A stretch of DNA of 23,466 nt from NCBI GenBank assembly GCA_021793335.1, contig JAJYSW010000022.1, positions 1-23,466 of the forward strand. The letters are read 5' to 3'. Under the pieces are notes generated by a model, which worked only from the letters and a program-made list of their open reading frames with translations, had not been told where the DNA came from and ran no database searches. This DNA comes from Actinomycetes bacterium. GTDB lineage: Bacteria; Actinomycetota; Actinomycetes; Mycobacteriales; Micromonosporaceae. The position numbers and the translations under genes are program-made. How positions within the stretch are numbered: position 1 is the stretch's first letter; the number at the start of each line of letters is the position of its first letter. Of the stretch, positions 13,827 through 23,466 are shown piece by piece.

Positions 13827-15406
13827 AGCGCCGTAAAGGCACCAATGAGAACCTGATGACCAAGGCGGGCGGGGAGCTCGACGACCGCTTCAAGCTCGCG
13901 GGACCGGCCCGGGTCCTCATGAACAAGGTCTTCCCGGACCACTGGTCGTTCCTGCTGGGCGAGATCGCGCTGTTCTCGTTCATCCTGCTCTTGCTGACCG
14001 GAACCTTCCTGGCGCTGTTCTTCGAGCCGTCCATGACCCACGTGACCTACGAGGGTTCGTACGTGCCGCTCCAGGGCGTGGGGATGTCGAAGGCATACGA
14101 GTCCACCTTGAACATCTCATTCGAGGTGCGCGGCGGGCTCATCATGCGCCAGATGCACCACTGGGCCTCGCTGCTGTTCATGGCGGCGATCCTGGTCCAC
14201 ATGATGCGGGTCTTCTTCACCGGCGCGTTCCGCGCGCCGCGCGAGACCAACTGGATGATCGGCATCCTGCTGTTCTGGCTGGGGTTCTTCAACGGCTTCA
14301 CCGGCTACTCGCTGCCTGACGACGGCCTGTCCGGCACGGGCCTGCGGATCGCCGAGGGCATGACCGAATCGGTCCCCTTCCTCGGCCCGTGGGTCTCGGC
14401 GGCGCTGTTCGGTGGGGCCTTCCCCGGCGATGAGGTCATCGCCAGGTTCTACATCCTCCACGTCTTCGTGCTGCCGCTCGCGCTGCTGGCGCTCATCACC
14501 GTCCATGTCGGCCTGGTGTTCGCCCAGAAGCACACGCAGTGGCCCGGACCGGGACGCACTGAGCACAACGTGGTCGGCTACCGCATGTTCCCGAACTACG
14601 TCATGAAGCAAGTCGGCTTCATGCTGCTCGTGTTCGGCGTGGTGACGGCGATGTCGGGACTGTTCCAGATCAACCCGCTCTGGATGTTCGGCCCCTATGA
14701 GGCCTCGGTGGTCTCCTCGGGTTCGCAGCCGGACTTCTACGTCATGTTCATGGACGGTCTCATCCGGCTCTTCCCGGCTTGGGAGTTCCGTGTGCCGCCG
14801 TACTTCACGCTGCCGGCGGTGTTCTGGCCGGGCATCGTGGGCATGGGCCTGTCGGTACTGCTGCCGCTGCTCTATCCGCTGCTGGAACGCCGATTCACCA
14901 AGGACCGCGGGCACCACAACCTGCTGCAGCGTCCGCGTGACACGCCGGCCCGCACGGGCCTGGGCGTCATGGTCATCGTCTTCTGGGTCATCGGCGTGGT
15001 CTCGGGCGGCAACGACGTGTTCGCCCAGGCGTTCCACATCAGCCTGAACGCGATGACGTGGGGTGGGCGTATCGGGATCGTCGTCCTGCCGATCGTCGCG
15101 TACTACCTGACCTACCGGTTCTGTCTGGGACTCCAGCAGCACGACCGTGAGGTCCTGGCGCACGGCCTGGAGACCGGTATCCTCATGCGCGACCCCGAGG
15201 GCCGCTTCTACGAGGTGCACCAGCCCTTGGTCGAGCCCGATGAGCGCGGCCACACCGAGCTGGAGTACAGCGGTGCGACGGTGCCGAAGAAGATGAACCG
15301 CATCGGGGTCCTGGAACCGGCCCAGCGGGGCTTCTTCAAGTCCATCGAGGAGCCCTCCGACGAGGACGGGCGCCGCGACCAGATCGAGACCGGCAACAAG
15401 CGATAG
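13823..15406 (+). CDS. qcrB: Cytochrome b subunit of the cytochrome bc1 complex
   Basis: QcrB holds both b hemes and the menaquinol sites, and is the target of Q203-type inhibitors in mycobacteria. The 527-residue protein has about eight or nine membrane helices. Heme ligands are expected at H112 or H113 with H126 (MRQMHHWASLLF, ILVHMMRV) and H213 with H228 (YILHVFV, ITVHVGLVF). PDFY at 303-306 takes the place of the PEWY quinol-site motif, as is normal in actinobacteria. The last 110 residues form a hydrophilic tail (REVLAHGLETGIL, MNRIGVLEPAQRGFF), also lineage-typical. GTG 13823 overlaps the qcrA stop by four bases. A 17-bp terminator hairpin begins four bases after the stop. Confidence 0.97.
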   Translation: MKRRKGTNENLMTKAGGELDDRFKLAGPARVLMNKVFPDHWSFLLGEIALFSFILLLLTGTFLALFFEPSMTHVTYEGSYVPLQGVGMSKAYESTLNISFEVRGGLIMRQMHHWASLLFMAAILVHMMRVFFTGAFRAPRETNWMIGILLFWLGFFNGFTGYSLPDDGLSGTGLRIAEGMTESVPFLGPWVSAALFGGAFPGDEVIARFYILHVFVLPLALLALITVHVGLVFAQKHTQWPGPGRTEHNVVGYRMFPNYVMKQVGFMLLVFGVVTAMSGLFQINPLWMFGPYEASVVSSGSQPDFYVMFMDGLIRLFPAWEFRVPPYFTLPAVFWPGIVGMGLSVLLPLLYPLLERRFTKDRGHHNLLQRPRDTPARTGLGVMVIVFWVIGVVSGGNDVFAQAFHISLNAMTWGGRIGIVVLPIVAYYLTYRFCLGLQQHDREVLAHGLETGILMRDPEGRFYEVHQPLVEPDERGHTELEYSGATVPKKMNRIGVLEPAQRGFFKSIEEPSDEDGRRDQIETGNKR

Positions 15407-15409
15407 CCG

Positions 15410-15459
15410 ACGCCGACGGCGGGGCCGCACCACCGAGTGCGTGGCCCCGCCGTCGGCGT
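15410..15459. terminator. Strong bidirectional terminator between qcrB and the RSH gene
   Basis: Bases 15410-15426 pair perfectly with 15443-15459. A 4-bp GCAC/GTGC stem (15427-15430 with 15437-15440) extends it past a two-base bulge to a CACCGA loop. It begins four bases after the qcrB stop and lies 21 bases from the RSH stop on the other strand. Confidence 0.85.
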
Positions 15460-15479
15460 GTCCGGAGCGATATCGGCCC

Positions 15480-17213
<1,734 letters not shown>

Positions 17214-17972
17214 GAAAGCCTGCTTCCTAATTTCTCGGGCGAGCTCGCCCGGTTGGGATGTTCCGTTCTCCGCACCTGGGCGCCGGGGCTCGGACCGGCA
17301 GCCCGGTCCGGTGGCGATCGCGCTCGCAGAAGCGGCGCCCGATCCGTGCGCGCGGGGTGAAGCGGCGGCCCGATCCGGCGGACGCGGGGCCGCCGAGCCG
17401 CGCCCCGCGGCGGTGCCCGCCGGTCGTCCGCCGGTCGCGGACCGGCCGGATACGGAAGCTGAGACCGCGGATCGATCCTCGTTCGCACCGCGCCCGCCGG
17501 TGAACGGTTCCGGGCACCCGCGCCCGCGCGGCGAGCCGATCGTGCTCGCCCGGATGCAGCGCGTCGGCATGAGCGGTGCGCGGGACCTTCACTCGATACT
17601 CCTAACGGCGGATGTTCGTTGTCGCTTGGAACGAGGTTGCACGGTTATAACGATGTCGGGAGGGCCGGGGATACGGTTTCGTAAGGCGTACACGAGAGCG
17701 AGATTTTCCGTCACGGCCGAGGTTGACCGTATTCTAGATGTACAGCGAACGGCCGTGAGAATCGACACTGACGACTGTCGGGTTTCAGCAGGGCCGCAGC
17801 CACCGGCATGTGACGCACGGGAGCGGCATTGATCGCCGGGCGGATGCCGAAGAGCCTACAGTGCCTCAAGGGGGCACCGACCGGAATGCCCCCTTCGGTG
17901 TCCGCGGTGACCGACGCGCACGGTGATCCTCAGGCCACGGGGCGTCCGGGCACCGTCCCGGCGTACGGACGG
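17214..17972. other. 760-base region without a confident gene
   Basis: Two minus-strand frames compete in 17227-17592. One extends the RSH protein N-terminally from ATG 17570 with an Ala/Gly/Pro/Ser/Arg-rich tail. The other starts at GTG 17592, with TTAGGAG six bases before it, and ends in TAG (17229-17227), giving 121 residues of which 32 are arginine. Its stop overlaps the ribosome site of the RSH gene. Both frames have about 80 percent G/C in third positions by my hand count, so base composition does not decide. The part at 17590-17800 is richer in A/T. It contains the 8-bp palindrome GTTATAAC (near 17643-17650) and, on the minus strand, TAGAAT (17736-17731) as a possible -10 box. Nothing convincing is seen from 17800 to 17972 except the hairpin at 17868-17895. 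Confidence 0.5.
17868..17895 (-). terminator. Hairpin terminator after the exonuclease gene
   Basis: AAGGGGGCA (17868-17876) and TGCCCCCTT (17887-17895) form a perfect 9-bp stem with a 10-base loop, 78 bases beyond the exonuclease stop. It would also block transcripts moving rightwards into that gene. The T residues are within the stem only. Confidence 0.55.
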
Positions 17973-19694
17973 CTACCGGCCGCCGTGACGCCGCGGCCCG
18001 CCTGAAGGCACGGCGCCGGACCACCGCTCGGCCCCCTCGACCGGGCACGACCACTCGGACTCGACGGACACGAGCCGCACCTCCGGGCGAGCGAGCCATT
18101 CGAGCAGCAGCCGGGCCTCGGCGGCGTGAGCGGCGTCGAGGACGTCCGAAGCCGGATCGACTGTTCTGGCGGCCGCCCTGAGCCGTTCGATGTACGGCAT
18201 GGGATCGGCGCGTGGCGGCGTGCGGACGGCCCCCGCCATCAGCCCGTAACGGATCACCGTGACCTCCCAGCCGCCGCCCCGGGCCCGGCCCGCGGCGATG
18301 ACCTCGCCGGCGCGCACCAGCCCCCTGATCCGCTGCGTCGCGGCCGCCAGAGCCAGGAAGGCCCCGAGCTCGTCGCGCTTGGAAGCGGCGGCCTCGAACC
18401 GTTCGCCCTCGGACAGCTCCGCGAGCCGCCCGGTGACGGCCTCGACCACCGGTCTCGGATCGCCGTCCATGGCCGCCGCGGCCCCGCCTGCGATCCGGGC
18501 GTACGCTGCGACCCCGATCTCGTGGCGGCACGGTTCGGGGCAGCGGCCGATCTCGCCGAGGATGCACGAGGGGGAGCGCCGCTTCGGCGAGAGTCCGGTG
18601 CGGCACCGCCGGATCGGCAGGGCCTCCTCGATCGCGGCGATCGCGGCCCGCGCTTGCGTACCCGAGGCCGGACCGAGCCTCGGCTCGCCCGGCGCGGGCG
18701 GTTCGCGGGAGACCGACAGTCGCGGGTACGGCTCCTCGGTCAAGCGCACCCAGCTGCGGTGCTCGGGGAACTTCGCGGCCCGGTTATAGGGTGGTTTGCC
18801 GCCGCCGATGAGCCGCAGTTCGGCCACGCCCGCCTCCAGGCGGTGGGCGCATTCGATGACCTCGACGCGCTCGGCGGAGGCGATCATGTCCCGCAGCCGA
18901 CGCCGCTGTTCGGCCGCCGAGAAATAGCTGCGCACCCGAGCGGCGACGTCGACCGAGACGCCGATGTACAGCGCCCGGTCGTCGGTGTCGCGGAAGATGT
19001 AGACCCCCGGCACGTGCGGAAGTCCCTCGGCGAGGTGGCGCTTGCGGCGCTGGAGCTCGGAGGGGATCGCACGGCAGAATTCGGCCAGGTCCGCGTCGGT
19101 GGTGACGCCGTGGCCGGTGGCCCGCTCGATGAGCCCGTGCAGGACCGCGACGGTGGCGCGGGCGTCGTCCAGGGCCCGGTGGTTGGGGGTCACCGGCGAA
19201 CCGAAGAACCGTGCCAAGGTGCCCAGCCGCCGATTGGGGACCTCGCTCTTCTCGGTGAGCCTGCGGGCCAGGACCACCGTGTCGACCACGGGCGGGCGCG
19301 GCCAGCGCGTGCCGCACAATTCGCACGCGTGGCGCAGGAAGCCGATGTCGAATCCGGCATTGTGGGCCACGAGCGTCGCACCCGAGGCGAACTCCAGGAA
19401 CGAGGGCAGCACGGCCTGGATCTCGGGCGCGTCGGCGACCATCGCATCGGTGATGCCGGTCAGCCGTGTCACCCGTGGATCGATCGGTTCGCCCGGGTCG
19501 ACCAGCGTGGAGAACTCGCCGATGACCTTCCCGCCTCTGACCTTCACAGCGCCGATCTCGGTGATCCCGCACGCGTCGGCCGCCAGACCGGTGGTCTCCA
19601 GGTCCACCACGCAGAACGTCACCTCGGACAGCGGGGTGCCCAGACTCTCCAGCGTGGGCTGCGAATATCCGGTGCTCGCTCCGCTCTCGTACAC
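17973..19694 (-). CDS. DEDDh 3'-5' exonuclease fused to a GIY-YIG (UvrC/Cho-like) domain
   Basis: The 573-residue protein joins a DNA polymerase III epsilon-type exonuclease to a UvrC-like nuclease module, a known actinobacterial fusion (Rv2191 in M. tuberculosis). Exonuclease motifs are VVDLETTG (D31, E33), VAHNAGFD (D116) and NHRALDD (H172, D177). The GIY-YIG part has PGVYIFRD (229-236), YIGVS (243-247) and R254, as in Cho/UvrC N-terminal nucleases. The C-terminal third includes a CILGEIGRCPEPC segment and a helical UvrB-binding-like stretch (SEGERFEAAASKRDELGAF). A role in DNA repair is likely; the partner and polarity of cutting are inferred. I chose GTG 19694 because TAGTGT lies seven bases upstream; GTG 19703 would add three residues. 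It lies 10 bases downstream of the transglutaminase gene. Confidence 0.92.
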   Translation of the reverse strand: MYESGASTGYSQPTLESLGTPLSEVTFCVVDLETTGLAADACGITEIGAVKVRGGKVIGEFSTLVDPGEPIDPRVTRLTGITDAMVADAPEIQAVLPSFLEFASGATLVAHNAGFDIGFLRHACELCGTRWPRPPVVDTVVLARRLTEKSEVPNRRLGTLARFFGSPVTPNHRALDDARATVAVLHGLIERATGHGVTTDADLAEFCRAIPSELQRRKRHLAEGLPHVPGVYIFRDTDDRALYIGVSVDVAARVRSYFSAAEQRRRLRDMIASAERVEVIECAHRLEAGVAELRLIGGGKPPYNRAAKFPEHRSWVRLTEEPYPRLSVSREPPAPGEPRLGPASGTQARAAIAAIEEALPIRRCRTGLSPKRRSPSCILGEIGRCPEPCRHEIGVAAYARIAGGAAAAMDGDPRPVVEAVTGRLAELSEGERFEAAASKRDELGAFLALAAATQRIRGLVRAGEVIAAGRARGGGWEVTVIRYGLMAGAVRTPPRADPMPYIERLRAAARTVDPASDVLDAAHAAEARLLLEWLARPEVRLVSVESEWSCPVEGAERWSGAVPSGGPRRHGGR

Positions 19695-19701
19695 GGCGAA
19701 C

Positions 19702-19707
19702 ACACTA
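19702..19707 (-). promoter_or_regulatory. Leaderless -10 box TAGTGT that contains the upstream stop codon
   Basis: On the minus strand TAGTGT (19707-19702) ends seven bases before GTG 19694. Its first three bases are the TAG stop of the transglutaminase gene. No ribosome site lies between. The exonuclease gene may thus have its own leaderless transcript inside an otherwise tight gene cluster. Confidence 0.5.
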
Positions 19708-22029
19708 CGGGCGTCTTGCGACAGCGTCGCCGCCGCCGTCGTTCGAACGTCGCCGCCAAGGGGCCTTGGCCCGCCAGCGGCTCAGGCGCGTCGCCGTGCG
19801 GCCGCGCCGCTCCGTGAGGTGGACGGACAGCGACGCGGGCCAGAGGACCGCTCGCAACCGCTGCCCGGGGCGGGCCCGCCGGTGCAACAGGAGGCGCAGG
19901 TCCCGCACCGCCCCGGGCAGCGCGGTGGTGACGGCACCCCTGGGGGAGTAGCGGTGGTGCTCCATCGCGGACGCCAGCGCCGCGACCGCCGGGTGCGCCT
20001 CGGGCACGGTCCGCGCGAGAGCGGACGCCGCCTGCCTCGGTGTGAGCGACTCGTGCAGTTCGACGCCGTAGTCGACGGCGAGGTCGCGCGTCTCGTCCCA
20101 GGCGCTCTGGGCGCTCAAACGCTTCGGCCCCAACCGGGATCGGCGCCCTCCGGCGCGCCACAGCGCAGGGAGGAACGGCACCGCGAGCAGCGGCAGAAGC
20201 GCCAGCCACGCCGGGGCGAAGTCCCCGGCGCCGCTCGCCCGGTCCTGGCCCCCGGCCGGTGCTCGCTCGTCCGGGTCGAGCTCCTCGGGAAGGGCCGTCT
20301 CCTCGCTCGGCGCCGCCGACTCGGGATCCTCCTCCGGGGCCGCGGTCTGCCGGTCGGTCGAGTCGGGCTCCTCGGAGGGCTCGGCCGCCCACGGGAAGCT
20401 CGCCGAGTTGGCCACGCCACTGGACGGGGTCGGGTCGAAGGAGACCCAGCCGAGCCCCTCGTAGTGCACCTCGACCCAGGCGTGGAAGTTGTCGCTGGAG
20501 ATCGTCCAGACGCCGTCGGCGTAGGTGCCCTTGGTCAGGCCGAGGGCGACACGGGCGGGCACGTCGGCCTCACGCAGCATCCAGGCCATGGTCGCGGCGT
20601 ACTGCTGGCAGTAGCCCGCCCGGGTCTCCAGGAAGTCGAGAACGGCCTCTTCGTTGCCGGCGTCACCGGTCTCCAGGCTGTAGGAGAATCCGTTCGCCGG
20701 GGAGAGGAAGTCGAGGACCGCGAGGGTCTTCTCGTGGACGGTCGCAGCACCGCTCTCGGCCATGATCTGCTCGACCTGCGCGGTCAGCTCCGGGACGGCG
20801 GGGTGATCGGTGTTGCGTTCGTACAGCGGGTCGTCGGGGCCGACCGTTCCGGCCGCGGCCAGTTCGCCCGCGTCCCACTCGCGGTCGGTGTACCGGACGG
20901 TATAGGCGTCGATGTCGTCGAGGCTGGAGCCGTCGCCTGCGATGACCTCGGTCTCGGGGTCGACGCCCCAATCGCCGCCGACGTCGATGCCGACGGGCCG
21001 GCCGTAGACCGGCAGCACCTCGTCGACCAGTTCGAGGTTCTCCACCTCGGCGGTGAAGACCTCGCCGCCGCCCTCCAGCGAGTCCAGGGAATCCAGCTCG
21101 CCGTAGTCGCCGGCGCGGAACCCGTCGCCGGTGAGCGATTCGGCGATGTGCATCCGCAGGTAGCGGGGCGCGGGATCGTCGGTGGTCACGCGCAGGACGT
21201 CGATGGGCTCGGGCCGGTTGAGCGACCCCGCCAGCTGCGCCCACGGGTCGAGACTGCCGAAATCGCCTGTGTCCGAGCCGTCTCCGTAGCCTCCCGCGAC
21301 CTGGTCGACCAGGCCGGAGGTATCGGCGGGGATCACCGCGAGCAAGAGCAGCGTCAGCGTTATGAACACCGCTCCAGCCGCGTGGGCGGTGGCCGCCAGC
21401 GGTGAGGGGAAGCGGGCCCCGACCAGTCGCCCCGAACCGGTGAAGCGGTGTCCGAAACGCGAGATGCGCCGCAGGTTATCGTCGGCGAGTATCCACAGAT
21501 AGGCCGTGGCCGGGAGGATGAACCAGAACCAGGCCGTCGCATCGGGCGCGACCGAGACCGGCACCAGGTACAGCGTCAGCAACGTCAGGCCGGCCAGTGC
21601 GGGGGTGCGCAGCCCCACGATGAACATGTCGTGCAGGATCGCGACGATGCCCACGCCCGTCATCGTCAGGAACAGGATGCCGCCGCTCGCCTCGGCCGGC
21701 GGGGCCGTCATGATGATGTCGCCCACGCCCTGCGTCACGAGGTGCGACCAGTGCGCGAACGTATCCGGCGTGGGAATGAGGAGTGCGATCGCGGTGCCGT
21801 CGTTGAACACCGCGGTCATGAGCATGATCAGCGCGGCGATCATCGTGAGCGTCTGGAGACCCTGCCCGCGGCCCGCCGAGCGCATCAGCGTCCCCGTGGC
21901 GGCCACGATCGCGACCGTCAGCATCAGCGGGATCGCCCACGCCAGGCCTTCGAAGATCCCGACCATCGGTATCAGTGCCAGGCACATGGTGGACGCCGCG
22001 ACCAGCGTCGCGTGCCGCTGACCGCTCAT
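19705..22029 (-). CDS. Membrane-anchored transglutaminase-like protein (TgpA type)
   Basis: The 774-residue protein has five or six N-terminal membrane helices (within residues 8-182, plus one at about 214-233), a large extracytoplasmic region, another helix at about 606-625, and a cytoplasmic DUF4129-like tail. The transglutaminase catalytic triad is intact: C474 (AGYCQQYAATMAWMLR), H516 (DNFHAWVEV) and D532 (VSFDPTP). An acidic Pro/Glu/Ser linker (about 548-592) separates catalytic domain and last helix. Such proteins sit in moxR-DUF58-transglutaminase operons; a cell-surface cross-linking or protease role has been proposed, but substrates are unknown. ATG 22029 overlaps the DUF58 stop in ATGA, which fixes the start. 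Confidence 0.93.
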   Translation of the reverse strand: MSGQRHATLVAASTMCLALIPMVGIFEGLAWAIPLMLTVAIVAATGTLMRSAGRGQGLQTLTMIAALIMLMTAVFNDGTAIALLIPTPDTFAHWSHLVTQGVGDIIMTAPPAEASGGILFLTMTGVGIVAILHDMFIVGLRTPALAGLTLLTLYLVPVSVAPDATAWFWFILPATAYLWILADDNLRRISRFGHRFTGSGRLVGARFPSPLAATAHAAGAVFITLTLLLLAVIPADTSGLVDQVAGGYGDGSDTGDFGSLDPWAQLAGSLNRPEPIDVLRVTTDDPAPRYLRMHIAESLTGDGFRAGDYGELDSLDSLEGGGEVFTAEVENLELVDEVLPVYGRPVGIDVGGDWGVDPETEVIAGDGSSLDDIDAYTVRYTDREWDAGELAAAGTVGPDDPLYERNTDHPAVPELTAQVEQIMAESGAATVHEKTLAVLDFLSPANGFSYSLETGDAGNEEAVLDFLETRAGYCQQYAATMAWMLREADVPARVALGLTKGTYADGVWTISSDNFHAWVEVHYEGLGWVSFDPTPSSGVANSASFPWAAEPSEEPDSTDRQTAAPEEDPESAAPSEETALPEELDPDERAPAGGQDRASGAGDFAPAWLALLPLLAVPFLPALWRAGGRRSRLGPKRLSAQSAWDETRDLAVDYGVELHESLTPRQAASALARTVPEAHPAVAALASAMEHHRYSPRGAVTTALPGAVRDLRLLLHRRARPGQRLRAVLWPASLSVHLTERRGRTATRLSRWRAKAPWRRRSNDGGGDAVARRP

Positions 22030-23276
22030 GCCGCCGCCTTCCACATGCCCAGACTCGTCCACATCCGCCGCAGCTCGGCGCCCGAGACCACCGGCACGAC
22101 CTGCCATCCGGCGCCGATCAGCGCCGCCGTGGCCGCCCGGTGCTGCTGGGCGAAGGCCAGTTCGCGGGGATCGTGGGGGGCGGCGCCGTGGCGGTGCGCC
22201 CACCGCGTCGGGTCCAGCAGCAGTGCCGTGCAATGGCCGCCGCGCCGCGCCAGCCGACTGAGCGCCCCGGCCTCCTCCGGCGTCAAGTGCCCCAGCAGCG
22301 CCACGACCGCCGAGACCGAGCGGGCCCGCTGTGTCCTGTCGACCACCTGCGACAGCGAGGCCCCAGAAGTGAGCGAGACCGTCGCCAGGTACCGCATCGT
22401 CTCGCTGTAGTCGCCGCGGCGGCACTCGAACTCGGCCTGTGCGGTCACCAGGCGCGGGGCCATGCCGTCGCGAGCCAGCCGCACCGTGGCCGATGCCGCG
22501 GCGTTCACCATCCACTCGAAGCTCGACAGTTCGCCCTCGCCCCGGTGCGCGCCACGGCGCAGATCGAGCAGGACCGCCGCCGAGTTCTCCCACGGCTGCT
22601 CTTCGCGCCGAACCATCAGCTCCCCGCGATGCGCGCTGGCCTTCCAGTGGACGCGGCGCAGATCGTCGCCGTGCCGGTACTCGCGCACCGCGATGTCGTC
22701 GTTGCCGGTGATCGACACGGCCTGCGCTTGGGACTCGCCCGAGGACAGGCCCGCCCCGCCCGGCAGGCGCAGTGTCGGCAGCGGCTCCGCCGGTGGGGTG
22801 ACGATCAGCGGCGTCGTCATCGGGAACTCCTGCTTGGACACCGCCAGTCCGAACGGGTCCGAGCAGCGCATCCGCAGCGGTCCCAACTCGTACGACCCCC
22901 GAGCCCCGGGCACGATCGTATAGTTCACGACGCTGCGCGCTCCCGGCTCCAACCGTTCCAGGACCAGCCGCGGCCGGTTGCCGAGCCGGTAGGGGATCCG
23001 GTCCTCCAGCATCAGCGCCGGCGGGCGCCTCCGGCCGGTGTTGCGGATGCCGAGCCGCACCTGCGCCGGCCGTCCCGCCTCGACCTGCGCCGGATCGAGC
23101 ACCCGGTTCGACTCCAGTGCCGGGCGCGTCCACGCCAGCAGCACGAGGCCGCCGATCGGCGCGACCGCCGCGAGCACCGCCGCCCGCAGCAGATCGCCCT
23201 CGCCCACCAGCAGCGCGGTGAGCCCGACCGCGGCGCTCACCGCCAGCAGCGTCTTGCCGCGTCCGGTGAGCTCCAC
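22026..23276 (-). CDS. DUF58-domain membrane protein
   Basis: The 416-residue protein opens with two hydrophobic helices (about 8-48), followed by a beta-rich region (residues 50-180) and the DUF58 core REYRHGDDLRRVHWKASAHR, a highly conserved signature of this family. After that comes a von Willebrand A-like alpha/beta fold (SAAVLLDLRRG, APRLVTAQ, SAVVALLGHLT, HCTALLLD). DUF58 proteins are encoded next to MoxR AAA+ ATPases and are thought to act with them in assembling or activating membrane or surface complexes; this is family knowledge, not shown here. GTG 23276 follows the moxR stop by two bases, and its own stop overlaps the transglutaminase start, so the three genes form a tight operon. 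Confidence 0.94.
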   Translation of the reverse strand: MELTGRGKTLLAVSAAVGLTALLVGEGDLLRAAVLAAVAPIGGLVLLAWTRPALESNRVLDPAQVEAGRPAQVRLGIRNTGRRRPPALMLEDRIPYRLGNRPRLVLERLEPGARSVVNYTIVPGARGSYELGPLRMRCSDPFGLAVSKQEFPMTTPLIVTPPAEPLPTLRLPGGAGLSSGESQAQAVSITGNDDIAVREYRHGDDLRRVHWKASAHRGELMVRREEQPWENSAAVLLDLRRGAHRGEGELSSFEWMVNAAASATVRLARDGMAPRLVTAQAEFECRRGDYSETMRYLATVSLTSGASLSQVVDRTQRARSVSAVVALLGHLTPEEAGALSRLARRGGHCTALLLDPTRWAHRHGAAPHDPRELAFAQQHRAATAALIGAGWQVVPVVSGAELRRMWTSLGMWKAAA

Positions 23277-23278
23277 GG

Positions 23279-23466
23279 CTAGAACCTTCCCGGCTGTGAC
23301 ACCACCGGGACGTGCCGCAGGATCTCGGTCACGACCGAGGCGGTGTCGCCGCCGCCCATCGTGGTCTCGGTGGTGGGGATGAGCCGGTGGGCCAGCACCG
23401 GCACCGCCAGCTGCTGCACGTCGTCGGGCAATGCGAAATCGCGTCCATCCATCATGGCCAGCACGC
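23279..23466 (-). CDS. MoxR-family AAA+ ATPase, C-terminal end only
   Basis: Only the last 61 or so residues are in the window; the gene continues past the right edge. LAMMDGRDFALPDDVQQLAVPVLAHRLIPTTE is the characteristic MoxR lid segment (x-G-R-x-F/Y-V-x-P-D-D-V-x-x-L-A-x-x-V-L-x-H-R). The Walker motifs are outside. The TAG stop is two bases from the DUF58 start codon. MoxR ATPases act as chaperones, often with VWA-domain partners, here presumably the DUF58 protein. Confidence 0.92.
   Translation of the reverse strand, partial: VLAMMDGRDFALPDDVQQLAVPVLAHRLIPTTETTMGGGDTASVVTEILRHVPVVSQPGRF

Noticed and set aside
18126..21405. Long plus-strand frames of 563 and 787 codons
   Set aside because: They are antisense to the nuclease and transglutaminase genes and have no domain signature.
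22030..23133. Upstream in-frame extension of the transglutaminase protein
   Set aside because: It overlaps the whole DUF58 gene in another frame and lacks motifs; ATG 22029 in the ATGA overlap is the natural start.

Overview
The window looks like chromosomal core sequence from a high-GC actinobacterium. Support comes from the strong G/C bias at third codon positions, frequent GTG starts (and one TTG), a ctaE-qcrC-qcrA-qcrB cluster with a di-heme cytochrome c and a long three-helix Rieske protein, and many genes whose only start signal is a TANNNT -10 box 6-7 bases upstream (leaderless transcription). The family cannot be fixed by eye. There are no transposases, phage genes, CRISPR arrays or tRNAs that I can see.

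Layout. Positions 1-408 hold no convincing gene but are dense in signals: a perfect 18-bp palindrome, an intrinsic terminator, a 10-bp stem-loop, a textbook promoter and a perfect 22-bp operator-like palindrome. Next come an ElaA-type acetyltransferase and proC (minus strand), a small membrane protein and a DUF6188-like protein (plus), an M3 metallopeptidase (minus), a calcineurin-type phosphoesterase (plus), a 410-base intergenic region rich in inverted repeats, and an XRE/TPR regulator. A NIF3-like protein and a coiled-coil zinc-ribbon protein overlap as a two-gene operon. trpD and a degenerate response-regulator receiver (minus) sit back to back with ctaE-qcrCAB (plus), which supplies oxidase subunit III and the bc1 complex of the respiratory supercomplex. 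Beyond that, on the minus strand, lie an RSH (p)ppGpp hydrolase/synthetase, a 760-base region without a confident gene, a DEDDh exonuclease/GIY-YIG fusion, and an overlapping moxR-DUF58-transglutaminase set cut by the right edge.

Genes are separated by strong perfect-stem hairpins, most without long T tracts, several placed to serve two convergent genes. The gene content is mostly housekeeping. The most unusual items are in non-coding or regulatory sequence: the promoter plus 22-bp palindrome that reads antisense into the acetyltransferase, the inverted-repeat-rich region before the XRE gene, interleaved repeats in the trpD leader, a stop codon embedded in a promoter -10 box, and a possible coupled upstream ORF before the RSH gene. 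I did not find a clearly new multi-gene system.
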